This document shows positions 1-6,526 of a DNA stretch of 10,224 nt, piece after piece. The number at the start of each line of letters is the position of its first letter. Position 1 is the first letter of the stretch. Source of the stretch: an uncultured Rikenellaceae bacterium (GTDB lineage: Bacteria; Bacteroidota; Bacteroidia; Bacteroidales; Rikenellaceae); the NCBI GenBank assembly GCA_947074135.1, contig CAMTOL010000066.1, positions 1 to 10,224 of the forward strand, given 5' to 3'. Both the position numbers and the translations under genes were made by a program. The notes under the pieces were generated by a model that made no database searches, had not been told where the DNA came from, and saw only the letters and a list, made by a program, of their open reading frames with translations.

Positions 1-1161
1 ATTGATGCCAAGTCAATTTATTGGTTAGGCGTTATGCTTGTCGTTACTCTTATTGGAGTTGTGAGTAAATACTCGCTCGGCGAAGGAGAGATGACAGGTA
101 TTAATAACTATTATATATATAAAGGAGTTTTTGAGCATCTCTGTCAGAATGTTACACTCTACGGTCCCTATCCCGACCAATATATGGATATGAATCACTA
201 TGGCATACTGTTTGGGATTATTATTGCTCCATTTTCACTCTTGCCAGATTTCTGGGGTTTGCTTTTATGGATGACTGGTGGTGTGTTGTTGTTGTACTAC
301 GCTATTAGTGAACTTAGTATCGAAAGAAGGTACAAGAACCTGATTATTCTGTTGACTATTCCCGAGCTTTATCTTAGCATCGCGTATCAGCAGTTCTCAA
401 TAGCACTTATTGGTCTTGTGATTCTCTCTTTTGTGTATGTTGAACGTGGTAAGAATCTATGGGCAACGTTGTTAATTGCAATCGGAACTTTTGTTAAAAT
501 CTATGCTCTTGGAGCACTTGCATTCTTCTTTTTTACAAAACGAAAGTGGAGTTTTGTAGGCTATTTTGCGCTATGGTGTGTGGTGTTGTTTGCTCTGCCT
601 ATGTTTTTTGGTTCGCCTGAGTATGTTGTAGGTCAGTATGCTGATTGGTACGAAGCACTTGCAGCAAAGAGTCAGAGCAATATGTTCTCGATGATGCAAA
701 ATATCTCAATTTTAGGATTCATTAGAAAGAGTACGCAAAGTGCCAATTACTCCGATATCTGGATAATGGGCAGTGGTCTTTTGTTGTTTTTGTTGCCCTA
801 TTTGAGGTTATCTCAATATAAGAACTATGATTTTAGGTTGATGTTTTTAGCGTCTGTGCTGCTGTTTTTGACTCTATTTAGTTCGGGCAGTGAGAGCTGT
901 TCCTATCTAATGGCAATGATTGGTGTTTTGTTGTGGTTTGCAGCGACTCCTTATGGTCGTACATCAGTGGCAATAGCGTTGATGGTACTCTGCTTTTTGT
1001 CGTGCATAGCTATAAATATATTGCCACCTGAGCTCTATCATAGCTATTTTAGGACTTATGCTCTTAAGTCACTGCCTTTTATGGCGGTCTGGTTGCGTAT
1101 TATTTATGAGATGTTGAGGTGTGACTATGGTATGTTAAAATTTGAAAACAATGGAAAATAG
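1..1161 (+). CDS. GT87/DUF2029-type membrane glycosyltransferase (5' end outside window)
   Basis: The reading frame is open from base 1, so the gene starts upstream. The first ATG inside the window is at 34 but is probably internal, because the codons before it already read like the first membrane helix. About 387 residues are present, close to the usual length of the family, so little is missing. The protein is a multi-pass membrane protein with about nine or ten hydrophobic segments. A large first extracytoplasmic loop carries the pattern GINNYYIYKG, then LYGPYP, then NHYG before a helix ending in SLLP, which is typical of GT87/DUF2029 polyprenol-phosphate-sugar dependent glycosyltransferases. 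Mycobacterial members have an Asp in this loop where this protein has INNYY; as I recall, Bacteroidota members often do. The likely role is transfer of a sugar from a lipid-linked donor on the outer face of the inner membrane; donor and acceptor are unknown. The 3' end overlaps rsmG by 11 bp. Confidence 0.7.
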   Translation: MDAKSIYWLGVMLVVTLIGVVSKYSLGEGEMTGINNYYIYKGVFEHLCQNVTLYGPYPDQYMDMNHYGILFGIIIAPFSLLPDFWGLLLWMTGGVLLLYYAISELSIERRYKNLIILLTIPELYLSIAYQQFSIALIGLVILSFVYVERGKNLWATLLIAIGTFVKIYALGALAFFFFTKRKWSFVGYFALWCVVLFALPMFFGSPEYVVGQYADWYEALAAKSQSNMFSMMQNISILGFIRKSTQSANYSDIWIMGSGLLLFLLPYLRLSQYKNYDFRLMFLASVLLFLTLFSSGSESCSYLMAMIGVLLWFAATPYGRTSVAIALMVLCFLSCIAINILPPELYHSYFRTYALKSLPFMAVWLRIIYEMLRCDYGMLKFENNGK

Positions 1162-1765
1162 TGTAGCTCTAATTGAGCGTTATTTCGAGCTTAGTGAACT
1201 GCAAAAAGAGCGTTTTGCTCGTTTGTTGGAGCTTTATAGTGAGTGGAACGCAAAGATAAATGTGATTTCGCGCCGTGATATGGATAATTTCTACGAACGC
1301 CACGTGTTGCATTCGTTGGCAATAGCCAAAAGTGGCGAGATAGTGCCAGGTGAGCGCGTTTTGGATTTGGGTTGCGGCGGAGGTTTTCCAGTTGTTCCGT
1401 TGGCTATATTGATGCCAGATGTGAGCTTTACGGCAGTTGATTCGATAGGGAAAAAGATAAAGGTAGTCGAAGCGGTAGTCAAGGAGCTAGGACTCGATAA
1501 TGTGACGGTACATAATTGCAGGGTAGAGAGTCTGGACGAGCGTTGGGATTGGGTAGTTTCAAGGGCAGTTGCGCCGCTTGGCGATTTGCTGAATTGGACT
1601 CGTGGTAAATATGATAGGGGAATGTTGCTACTTAAGGGTGGTGATTTGGCAGCCGAGATAGCCGATAGTAAGATTAGTAGTAAAAAGGTTATGGTAGAGT
1701 CCGTTTCGCACTGGTTTGATAGCGATTTTTTTGTCACTAAAAGCCTTTTGAAGGTTAGGAGTTAG
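1151..1765 (+). CDS. rsmG: 16S rRNA (guanine-N7) methyltransferase RsmG
   Basis: RsmG (GidB) methylates N7 of G527 in 16S rRNA with S-adenosylmethionine, in the cytoplasm. The product is 204 aa from the ATG at 1151. A TTG at 1142 in the same frame would add three residues, but the ATG gives the standard N-terminus and is preferred. An N-terminal helical region with WNAKINVISR (about residues 33-42) and HVLHSLAIAK is diagnostic. The Rossmann SAM-binding motif VLDLGCGGGFP lies at about 70-80, the acidic residue of the second strand is near 97 (AVDS), and the RAVAPLG motif is near 138. After GGGFP the family usually has Gly-Ile-Pro; here it reads VVPLAI, a minor variation. The gene overlaps the upstream glycosyltransferase gene by 11 bp, suggesting translational coupling. 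It is followed by a 166-bp gap containing the rpmH promoter. Confidence 0.95.
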   Translation: MENSVALIERYFELSELQKERFARLLELYSEWNAKINVISRRDMDNFYERHVLHSLAIAKSGEIVPGERVLDLGCGGGFPVVPLAILMPDVSFTAVDSIGKKIKVVEAVVKELGLDNVTVHNCRVESLDERWDWVVSRAVAPLGDLLNWTRGKYDRGMLLLKGGDLAAEIADSKISSKKVMVESVSHWFDSDFFVTKSLLKVRS

Positions 1766-1863
1766 AGGCTGTTAGTTTGAGTTAGTGAGTTGGTGAGTAA
1801 TTTGTTGACTTGATAACTAGATTTTAGAGAAATAAAAAAAACGGAGAAAAAAGCGTGTAAAAT

Positions 1864-1894
1864 TTTGGTAGAACAAAAATAATGTCTATCTTTG
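1864..1894 (+). promoter_or_regulatory. Bacteroidetes-type promoter of rpmH
   Basis: A TTTG box at 1864-1867 is followed after 19 bp by TATCTTTG at 1887-1894. This matches the -33 TTTG / -7 TAnnTTTG consensus read by the primary sigma factor of Bacteroidota. Transcription would start near 1900, giving a leader of about 30 nt before the rpmH ATG at 1932. Confidence 0.8.
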
Positions 1895-1931
1895 CACCTC
1901 GTTTGAGCAAAATTAGAATAAAAACAAAGAT

Positions 1932-2087
1932 ATGAAACGTACATTTCAACCATCTCGCAGAAAGAGAGTAAACAAACACGGTTTCCGTGAGCGTATGGCG
2001 ACTGCTAACGGTCGTAGAGTATTGGCATCACGCAGAGCTAAAGGTCGCAAAAAATTGACTGTATCTGACGAGAAACGCTTTAAATAG
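1932..2087 (+). CDS. rpmH: 50S ribosomal protein L34
   Basis: This small gene encodes 51 residues beginning [20 protein letters not shown] and ending [12 protein letters not shown]. That is the standard L34 sequence: the invariant N-terminal TxQPS segment, the central HGFRxRM stretch, and the [17 protein letters not shown] tail. It is highly basic and nearly complete in similarity to the family, which is usually 44-52 aa. L34 binds 23S rRNA in the large ribosomal subunit. In many bacteria rpmH lies beside rnpA and dnaA; here neither is next to it. Instead it has its own promoter and is followed 21 bp later by a tRNA-Met gene, with which it may be co-transcribed. The stop is TAG. Confidence 0.97.
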   Translation: MKRTFQPSRRKRVNKHGFRERMATANGRRVLASRRAKGRKKLTVSDEKRFK

Positions 2088-2108
2088 TGCGCTACATCAC
2101 CTGTTAAT

Positions 2109-2182
2109 GGCGAGGTAGCTCAGCTGGTTAGAGCGCATGATTCATAATCATGAGGTCGCCGGATCATGCCCGGCTCTCGCTA
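2109..2182 (+). tRNA. tRNA-Met (CAT), elongator type
   Basis: A 74-nt cloverleaf can be drawn by hand. The acceptor stem is GGCGAGG with TCTCGCT, having G-U wobbles at both ends. The D-arm is GCTC/GAGC with an AGCTGGTTA loop. The anticodon stem is CATGA/TCATG with loop TTCATAA (anticodon CAT), followed by variable loop AGGTC and T-stem GCCGG/CCGGC. The anticodon stem lacks the three G-C pairs of initiator tRNA, so it is an elongator Met tRNA; a lysidine-modified Ile tRNA is less likely because the body resembles elongator Met (GTAGCTCAGxTGGTTAGAGC, AGGTC). CCA is not encoded. The T-loop reads ATCATGC instead of the expected TTCRANY, which is odd. Confidence 0.9.
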
Positions 2183-2230
2183 CAAAAGGAACCAAGACTA
2201 TACGTCTTGGTTCCTTTGCTTTTGTAGCGA
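2177..2230 (+). terminator. Long hairpin after tRNA-Met, probable terminator
   Basis: Bases 2185-2198 and 2204-2217 are perfectly complementary (14 bp, AAAGGAACCAAGAC) around a TATAC loop. A second, outer pairing joins TCGCTACAAAAG at 2177-2188 to CTTTTGTAGCGA at 2219-2230, so an alternative structure of 11 + 11 bp with a 5-nt bulge is possible. The outer arm contains the last bases of the tRNA. There is a short T-run on the 3' side but no long U-tract, so termination is inferred from stem strength and position. Confidence 0.7.
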
Positions 2231-2346
2231 ACCTTTGTGTTTCTGACTATTGGTAAAAAATACTCTATTTTGTCAAGGTGACCACGAAAGGATTAATACC
2301 TCTTCCCCTCTATAAATCATTCTACTTGTCTATTTGTATTAGAGAT

Positions 2347-2389
2347 TTATGCGCAATATATTGCATAATAACGTTTGTTTGTATATTTG
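2347..2389 (+). promoter_or_regulatory. Promoter with overlapping palindrome upstream of the TPR lipoprotein gene
   Basis: TATATTTG at 2382-2389 matches the -7 TAnnTTTG box. The best -33 candidate is ATTG at 2360-2363 with an 18-bp spacer, so it is weaker than the other two promoters of the window. A perfect 12-bp palindrome GCAATATATTGC (2353-2364) covers the -33 position and is flanked by TTAT (2347-2350) and ATAA (2365-2368), giving an operator-like dyad. The leader to the ATG at 2420 would be about 25 nt. Confidence 0.5.
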
Positions 2390-2419
2390 TGGTTCGAGAA
2401 ATAAAAATTATGATTTATA

Positions 2420-3385
2420 ATGAGAAGAGGAGTTGTTGTTTGTAGTCTAATTATAGTATATGTAATTATGTCGCTTACAGGATGTTCGTCCAGACGTGAT
2501 TATGAATATTTACAGAGTGTTGATACAATTTCAAACGTGTGTCATGACAGCGCATACACGATGCTCGAAACTATGGATTTCGAGAGCCTCTCTCTCCGAA
2601 ACAAGGCTTACTATGCCCTTCTATACACATCGGCGCGGTATAAACAGTATCTGCCAATTGAAGACGATTCACTGATCAGCATTGCCGTTGACTACTATAC
2701 CGATAACTTTGATCAGCAGATGTTGATACGTGCTTTGATGATAAAGGGCGGTGTTCTCTCCGATATTGGTTTTAATAGATTAGCACTTGAGTGCTATAAA
2801 GCGGCGGAAGAGATTATAGATACCACCGATTATCTTACCTGCGGACTTTTAAATACTCGTTTTGGTGAATTATATCAGAAATCATATATAACCAATGATG
2901 AAGATATAGCCCGATACAAATAGGCTGCATACTTTTACAACAAAGCAGGTAATAAAGATTTTGAGTGTAGATCGCTAACAACTATTGGAAGGTTATATAT
3001 TGTTAATGACTATGATAGTGCATTGTTATATATTAATAGATCTATTGATTTGGCAACTGATCTAAACGATACAGTAGCTATTTTAGGTAATGTACTATCG
3101 AAAGCACGGTTGTATAATTATAATAATACTAATGTCAATGAAGCAAAACAGCTACTGTTAAGAATACATAAAAATGAATTTGGATTTCCCAAAACTTCTA
3201 CTTTATATAACGAACTTAGTTCTATTTATGTATGGTCTAACCAAATTGATTCGGCTAAATTGTATGCAAAAATGTTTGATCTAAAAAACAATCCAATTGA
3301 CACAATAAAATATCATTTAATGTATGAGCAAATTGCCATTACTGAGGGTAATTATAAAGATGCATATAATCACAATAAAACTTAG
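2420..3385 (+). pseudogene. TPR-type lipoprotein gene, split by an in-frame TAG and truncated by the IS element
   Basis: The 5' part encodes 167 aa: an N-terminal hydrophobic segment ending in the lipobox LTGC (Cys about residue 22), so the product would be a lipoprotein. Helical pairs follow (NKAYYALLYTSARYKQYL, then ALMIKGGVLSDIGFNRLALE) that resemble tetratricopeptide repeats. A TAG at 2921-2923 ends this part, but the same frame continues at once with AAYFYNKAG and further TPR-like helices up to 3382. The stop is therefore a nonsense mutation in one original gene, for example from CAG. An ATG or ATA restart in the 3' part would lack the signal. The frame then ends at a TAG (3383-3385) supplied by the IS junction, and no 3' continuation is seen beyond the IS. 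In Bacteroidota such TPR lipoproteins are often 500-600 aa with a C-terminal membrane or regulatory segment; that part is missing. Function unknown. Confidence 0.7.
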
Positions 3386-3421
3386 CTACTTCCCTTTTTT
3401 AGACCAAGAGTTAATTTAAAT
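3385..3421 (+). repeat. Left inverted repeat of the IS3-family element
   Basis: The stretch begins GCTACTTCCC and contains AGACCA, then AGAGTTAA and TTTAAAT. Read against the reverse complement of the right end, it aligns with a few mismatches and one-base gaps (GCTACT-CCC, AGACCA, GTAGTTAA, TTTAAAT). Confidence 0.75.
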
Positions 3422-3432
3422 AAGTTTAAGTT

Positions 3433-4419
3433 TTATGATGCGAGAGCCTTATGATAATTTGAGCTCTCGCCAATTAAAGTTTTATGGTAGAGCTCCGAAG
3501 GAGTCGAATAGCGACCTCCATCGCGCCACAAACTCTGGTGACCGCGCCGCTCATTATAATAGCGCATCCATCCATCAATACCACGCCCCAATGCGCAACC
3601 GTCCTCGAAACCCCGTAAGTAAATATACTCATATTTTATGGTTCTCCAAAACCTCTCAATGAAAATATTATCAACCGACGCCAAACCGAATGCAATCAAG
3701 CTCGCTTGAATTGCTGAGGTGCGAAGGAGGAAGGCACAGCCAATAGCTCGACCCTTACCATCCATACTAACCTTGATATCAGTAATTTCTAAAAACTGCT
3801 CCCACTCCCTTGAAGTGAACTGACTACCCTGATCTGAGTTAATAATCTCAGGCGTGCCATACCTCGAAATGGCGCCACCTAAAACCTCAACGCAGTTCCG
3901 TGCCTCTAAGCTGTTATATAAGCCGTAGCCAACTATATATCTACTATATACATCTATTATGGCGGTCAAATATAAGTACCCCTTGCCCATCGGAATATAG
4001 GTTATATCTATTGCCCAAACTTGGTTCGGACGAACTACTTTCAAACCCCTCAAAAGGTAGGGTTTTATGTACCTCGCCTTGCCCAACTTTGATAGATTTG
4101 GCTTTCTGTAAATTGCCTCTAATCCCATAATTTTGAGCAATCTACGAGTGCGTTTTAAACCAATCATATAGCCCAATGCGAGTAAAAAGTCACGCATTCT
4201 AAGCACTCCTTTTTCGGGGTGTCTCAAATACTCTTTATCGAGCTCTCGCATTATCGCTTCGTCGCTCTGCTTCGGCTCTACTCGTTTGTAGTAATGGCTT
4301 GTGCGATTTAGTCCAAGCGCATCATACTGCTTGCGTTTTGATAATTTATGTTGAGGATTTATCTTCTTTTCTACGAAAATTTGGCGGCGGTTCGGCAATT
4401 CGAATAAATTCGATTGCAC
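3433..4419 (-). CDS. IS3-family transposase OrfB (DDE integrase core) with 23-residue insertion
   Basis: OrfB performs DNA cleavage and strand transfer of the element. The N-terminal third (RKQYDALGLNRTSHYYKR) is the HTH_21-like region, and the integrase core follows with D138 (VWAIDITYIP), D196 (NSDQGSQFTS) and E255 (IFIERFWRTIKYEY). In the family the last two catalytic residues are 35 residues apart. Here 58 residues separate them because 23 extra residues (227-249, from GCAFLL to ASV) sit between GRAI and DNIFIE. Removing them restores exactly 35. The start is a GTG at 4419, directly after an in-frame TGA, 10 bp beyond the orfA stop. The frame is +1 relative to orfA, not -1 as in normal programmed frameshifting, and the TGA blocks a fused product. 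The insertion probably disables the enzyme, though the frame remains open. Confidence 0.85.
   Translation of the reverse strand: MQSNLFELPNRRQIFVEKKINPQHKLSKRKQYDALGLNRTSHYYKRVEPKQSDEAIMRELDKEYLRHPEKGVLRMRDFLLALGYMIGLKRTRRLLKIMGLEAIYRKPNLSKLGKARYIKPYLLRGLKVVRPNQVWAIDITYIPMGKGYLYLTAIIDVYSRYIVGYGLYNSLEARNCVEVLGGAISRYGTPEIINSDQGSQFTSREWEQFLEITDIKVSMDGKGRAIGCAFLLRTSAIQASLIAFGLASVDNIFIERFWRTIKYEYIYLRGFEDGCALGRGIDGWMRYYNERRGHQSLWRDGGRYSTPSELYHKTLIGESSNYHKALAS
3672..3743. repeat. 69-bp in-frame insertion with hairpin core inside orfB
   Basis: The extra codons of orfB occupy 3673-3741. The inserted segment is flanked by CAA direct repeats (3672-3674 and 3741-3743), so it looks like a 66-bp unit plus a 3-bp duplication. 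Its centre is a near-perfect hairpin: GCAATCAAGC (3692-3701), TC, GCTTGAATTGC (3704-3714), with one bulged A. The features resemble a small palindromic or MITE-like element rather than part of the transposase. Confidence 0.6.
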
Positions 4420-4429
4420 TCACTCTTGC

Positions 4430-4732
4430 TCAAATTCTGGAGGTCTTTCCTATCCCCAGACTCTCGGAGACCTCCTTTACAAAATCCAGCTCTAACTCCA
4501 ATCTGCCGATTTTTTCGTAAAGTTTCTTTTCTCGTTTTTGAGCCTCTTGATCTGGAGCTTTGGTGGAGAAAATCTCGCTGCTACGGCTTACAAACTCCTG
4601 TTTCCACTGTGAAATCTGCTGTGGATGTAGCTCAAAGCGTTTGGCAAGTTCCGCAAGTGTTTCGCGCTCTTTTAGTGCCTCAATGGCTACCTGTGCTTTG
4701 AAGGCTGCACTGTGCCTTTTTCGTGTCGTCAT
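4430..4732 (-). CDS. IS3-family transposase OrfA (HTH_Tnp_1)
   Basis: The product is 100 aa. It begins MTTRKRHSAAFKAQVAIEAL and continues with a helix-turn-helix (TLAELAKRFELHPQQISQWK, about residues 30-50) that binds the terminal repeats. A leucine-rich coiled coil follows (EKKLYEKIGRLELELDFVKE, about 69-88), which in the family mediates multimerisation. The ATG at 4732 lies about 70 bp inside the right end of the element, where the transposase promoter normally is. The ORF ends with TGA at 4430, before orfB. Length and domain order are normal for OrfA. Confidence 0.92.
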   Translation of the reverse strand: MTTRKRHSAAFKAQVAIEALKERETLAELAKRFELHPQQISQWKQEFVSRSSEIFSTKAPDQEAQKREKKLYEKIGRLELELDFVKEVSESLGIGKTSRI

Positions 4733-4763
4733 AATCGTAAATCTTAGTAGTAAAGTTAAGAAA

Positions 4764-4802
4764 ATTTAAACTTAACTACTGGTCTTAATTTATGGGAGTA
4801 GC
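4764..4802 (-). repeat. Right inverted repeat of the IS3-family element
   Basis: On the minus strand this reads GCTACTCCCATAAATTAAGA and then CCAGTAGTTAAGTTTAAAT, matching the left end with a few mismatches. Just inside it, AGTTAAG (4754-4760) and CTTAACT (4771-4777) can form a 7-bp subterminal hairpin. Confidence 0.75.
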
Positions 4803-4855
4803 ATATTTATTAATTCACCCTTAAATAGCGTAATTAATTTTATCTTTTTTAAGAG

Positions 4856-4886
4856 TTTGATATTTAGGGCTAAATTATTATCTTTG
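4856..4886 (+). promoter_or_regulatory. Bacteroidetes-type promoter of the lyase operon
   Basis: TTTG at 4856-4859 and TATCTTTG at 4879-4886 are 19 bp apart, an exact match to the -33/-7 consensus and the same -7 box and spacing as the rpmH promoter. It lies about 50 bp outside the right end of the IS. A start near 4893 would give a leader of about 135 nt. Confidence 0.8.
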
Positions 4887-4889
4887 CAC

Positions 4890-5029
4890 AAATATAGGGA
4901 CGAAATTTTATATAGTACAGAGTAAAGATTATTATATAATTGTTCCTGATGTAGAACTGTTTTTGTGTTAATGTGTTACTGTAGTGCAGTGCTAATTTTA
5001 GTAGAGAAAATATTATTCGTTTTGTAGTT
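4890..5029 (+). other. 5' leader of the lyase operon
   Basis: About 135 nt of AT-rich sequence lie between the predicted transcription start and the lyase ATG. Only weak stems are visible, such as GTTC/GAAC around 4943-4958 and ACTG/CAGT around 4979-4991. I recognise no riboswitch and no convincing leader peptide. The stretch from the IS end (4805) to 4855 holds nothing recognisable. Confidence 0.45.
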
Positions 5030-6526
5030 ATGACCAATTTTTCGGAGATTGAACAGATTATATTTAATCATAAACCAGTAGAAGCAACTAATAAACAGCT
5101 TGCAGATGTCGAAAAAGCGTACCAGTTTCTTGAACAATATCAAAAAGGTAAGGTAATTTATGGTATCAATACCGGGTTTGGACCTATGGCTCAATACCGT
5201 ATTGAGGATAAAGATCTTAATAGCCTTCAATACAATATTATTCGTTCGCATAGTTGCGGAGCTGGTGAGTATATAGATAAAGAGTCTATCAGAGCTGCTA
5301 TGTACTCTCGACTTCAAGCCTTCTTGATCGGTAAATCGGCAGTGCATACCGATACCATAAAAATCTTAACCGACTTTCTAAATAATGACATAACTCCGCT
5401 TGTGCCACAGCACGGTAGCGTTGGGGCAAGTGGCGATTTAGTTCAACTATCGCATATCGCTCTTGCGCTTATTGGTGAGGGAGAAGTGCTCTATAAAGGA
5501 AAAGAGATGCTGGCATCTCAGGCTATGAGTGAATGTGGGATTGAACCTCTGAAGATGTATATCAGAGAGGGACTTGCGTTGACCAACGGTACTGCTGTTA
5601 TGACTGGCGTGGGGCTTGTTAACCTAAGTATGTCTAAACGATTGTTGAATTGGGTAGTTCTGACTTCGGTGATGATGAACGAAATAGCATCGTCGTACGA
5701 CGATTTTATGTCAGAGATACTTAATGGTGTTAAAAACCACAAAGGACAAAGCGAAATTGCTCGTCAGATGAGCGAAATTGCTGCTTCGAGTCAATTGCTG
5801 CAAAAACGTTATGATAAACCGATTGAACAGAACGAAAAGGTATTCAAACACAAAGTTCAACCATTCTATTCGCTTCGCTGTACTCCTCAAATCCTAGGTC
5901 CCATTGCCGAAACAATCGATAATGTCGAGAAAATATTGATTGAAGAGCTATACTCGGTTGATGATAATCCAATTGTTGATCCTGTGAGTGAATGCGTATA
6001 TCACGGTGGTAACTTTCACGGCGATTATGTGTCGTTTGAGATGGATAAACTCAAAATTGGTATTACAAAATTGACTATTTTGATCGAACGTCAATTGAAC
6101 TACCTATTCCACGATAAAATCAACGGATTACTTCCTCCATTTGTTAATCTTGGTGTGCTAGGACTTAACTATGGATTGCAAGCTGCTGGTTTTACTGCTA
6201 CTTCGACTACTGCAGAGTGTCAAACGCTCTCAAATCCAATGTATGTTCATAGTATTCCTAATAACAATGATAATCAAGATGTTGTGAGTATGGGAACTAA
6301 CTCTGCGCTTATAGCGCGACGAGTTATCGAAAATAGTTTCCAAGTCCTCTCGATTCAGATGATGGCACTTGTTCAAGCTGTTGATGCTCTAGGGATTAGC
6401 GATAAGCTATCTCAGCAGACTAAAAAGCTCTATTTGGATATACGAGAAATTGTACCTATCTTTAAAGAGGATACGACAAAATATAAAGAGATAGCAAAAG
6501 TTGTAGAATACCTTAAGTCAAAATAA
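5030..6526 (+). CDS. Aromatic amino acid ammonia-lyase, probably tyrosine ammonia-lyase
   Basis: The 498-residue protein is of the HAL/TAL/PAL family, which uses the self-formed MIO cofactor to remove ammonia. The MIO triad Ala-Ser-Gly is at 133-135 in GSVGASGDLVQLSH. Other family motifs are YGINTGFGP (44-52, catalytic Tyr 44), LTNGTAV near N186, YSLRCTPQ (280-287), DDNP (311-314), HGGNFHG (325-331), TTAE near 396 and PNNNDNQD (410-417). The specificity loop reads IRSHSCGAG (71-79). The whole protein closely resembles the tyrosine ammonia-lyase of Flavobacterium johnsoniae as I remember it, including QYNxIRSHS, ERQLNYL and SNPMYVHSIPNNND. Tyrosine to 4-coumarate is therefore favoured over histidine to urocanate. 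No hut genes are near, and the following fatty-acid-type genes indicate starter supply for an aryl polyene. The stop overlaps the next start by one base. It is the first gene of the operon. Confidence 0.88.
   Translation: MTNFSEIEQIIFNHKPVEATNKQLADVEKAYQFLEQYQKGKVIYGINTGFGPMAQYRIEDKDLNSLQYNIIRSHSCGAGEYIDKESIRAAMYSRLQAFLIGKSAVHTDTIKILTDFLNNDITPLVPQHGSVGASGDLVQLSHIALALIGEGEVLYKGKEMLASQAMSECGIEPLKMYIREGLALTNGTAVMTGVGLVNLSMSKRLLNWVVLTSVMMNEIASSYDDFMSEILNGVKNHKGQSEIARQMSEIAASSQLLQKRYDKPIEQNEKVFKHKVQPFYSLRCTPQILGPIAETIDNVEKILIEELYSVDDNPIVDPVSECVYHGGNFHGDYVSFEMDKLKIGITKLTILIERQLNYLFHDKINGLLPPFVNLGVLGLNYGLQAAGFTATSTTAECQTLSNPMYVHSIPNNNDNQDVVSMGTNSALIARRVIENSFQVLSIQMMALVQAVDALGISDKLSQQTKKLYLDIREIVPIFKEDTTKYKEIAKVVEYLKSK

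Larger units (their letters stand above)
3383..4804 (-). mobile_element. IS3-family insertion sequence
   Basis: The element of about 1.42 kb carries the two-ORF transposase arrangement of the IS3 family on the minus strand: an HTH orfA upstream of a DDE orfB. It is bounded by imperfect inverted repeats starting GCTACT(T)CCC. Ends are approximate to a few bases. No clear 3-4 bp target duplication is visible: flanks read CTTA on the left and ATAT on the right. The left end interrupts the TPR lipoprotein frame. The right end lies about 50 bp upstream of the promoter of the lyase operon. The orfB frame carries an unusual insertion and orfA/orfB cannot be fused by the usual frameshift, so the copy may be immobile. 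Confidence 0.88.

Noticed and set aside
1291..1737. Open frame on the minus strand, 148 codons
   Set aside because: It is antisense to rsmG, low-complexity in Ser/Thr/Pro and without a recognisable domain; it mirrors the codon use of the real gene.
1766..1863. Possible CRISPR or tandem repeat with the repeated GTTAGT/GAGTTAGTGAGTTGGTGAGT pattern
   Set aside because: Only a short G/T-rich degenerate stretch; no regularly spaced repeat.
2231..2346. Possible small gene or RNA after the tRNA hairpin
   Set aside because: No open frame with a good start, no structure and no promoter box; left as plain intergenic sequence.
4976..5347. Minus-strand open frame of 123 codons at the lyase start
   Set aside because: It overlaps the lyase leader and coding start, with no motif; a shadow of the real gene.
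5030..6526. Histidine ammonia-lyase of a hut operon
   Set aside because: No urocanase, imidazolonepropionase or formiminoglutamase gene is adjacent; the neighbours are KS, ACP and FabG, and similarity to tyrosine ammonia-lyase is stronger.
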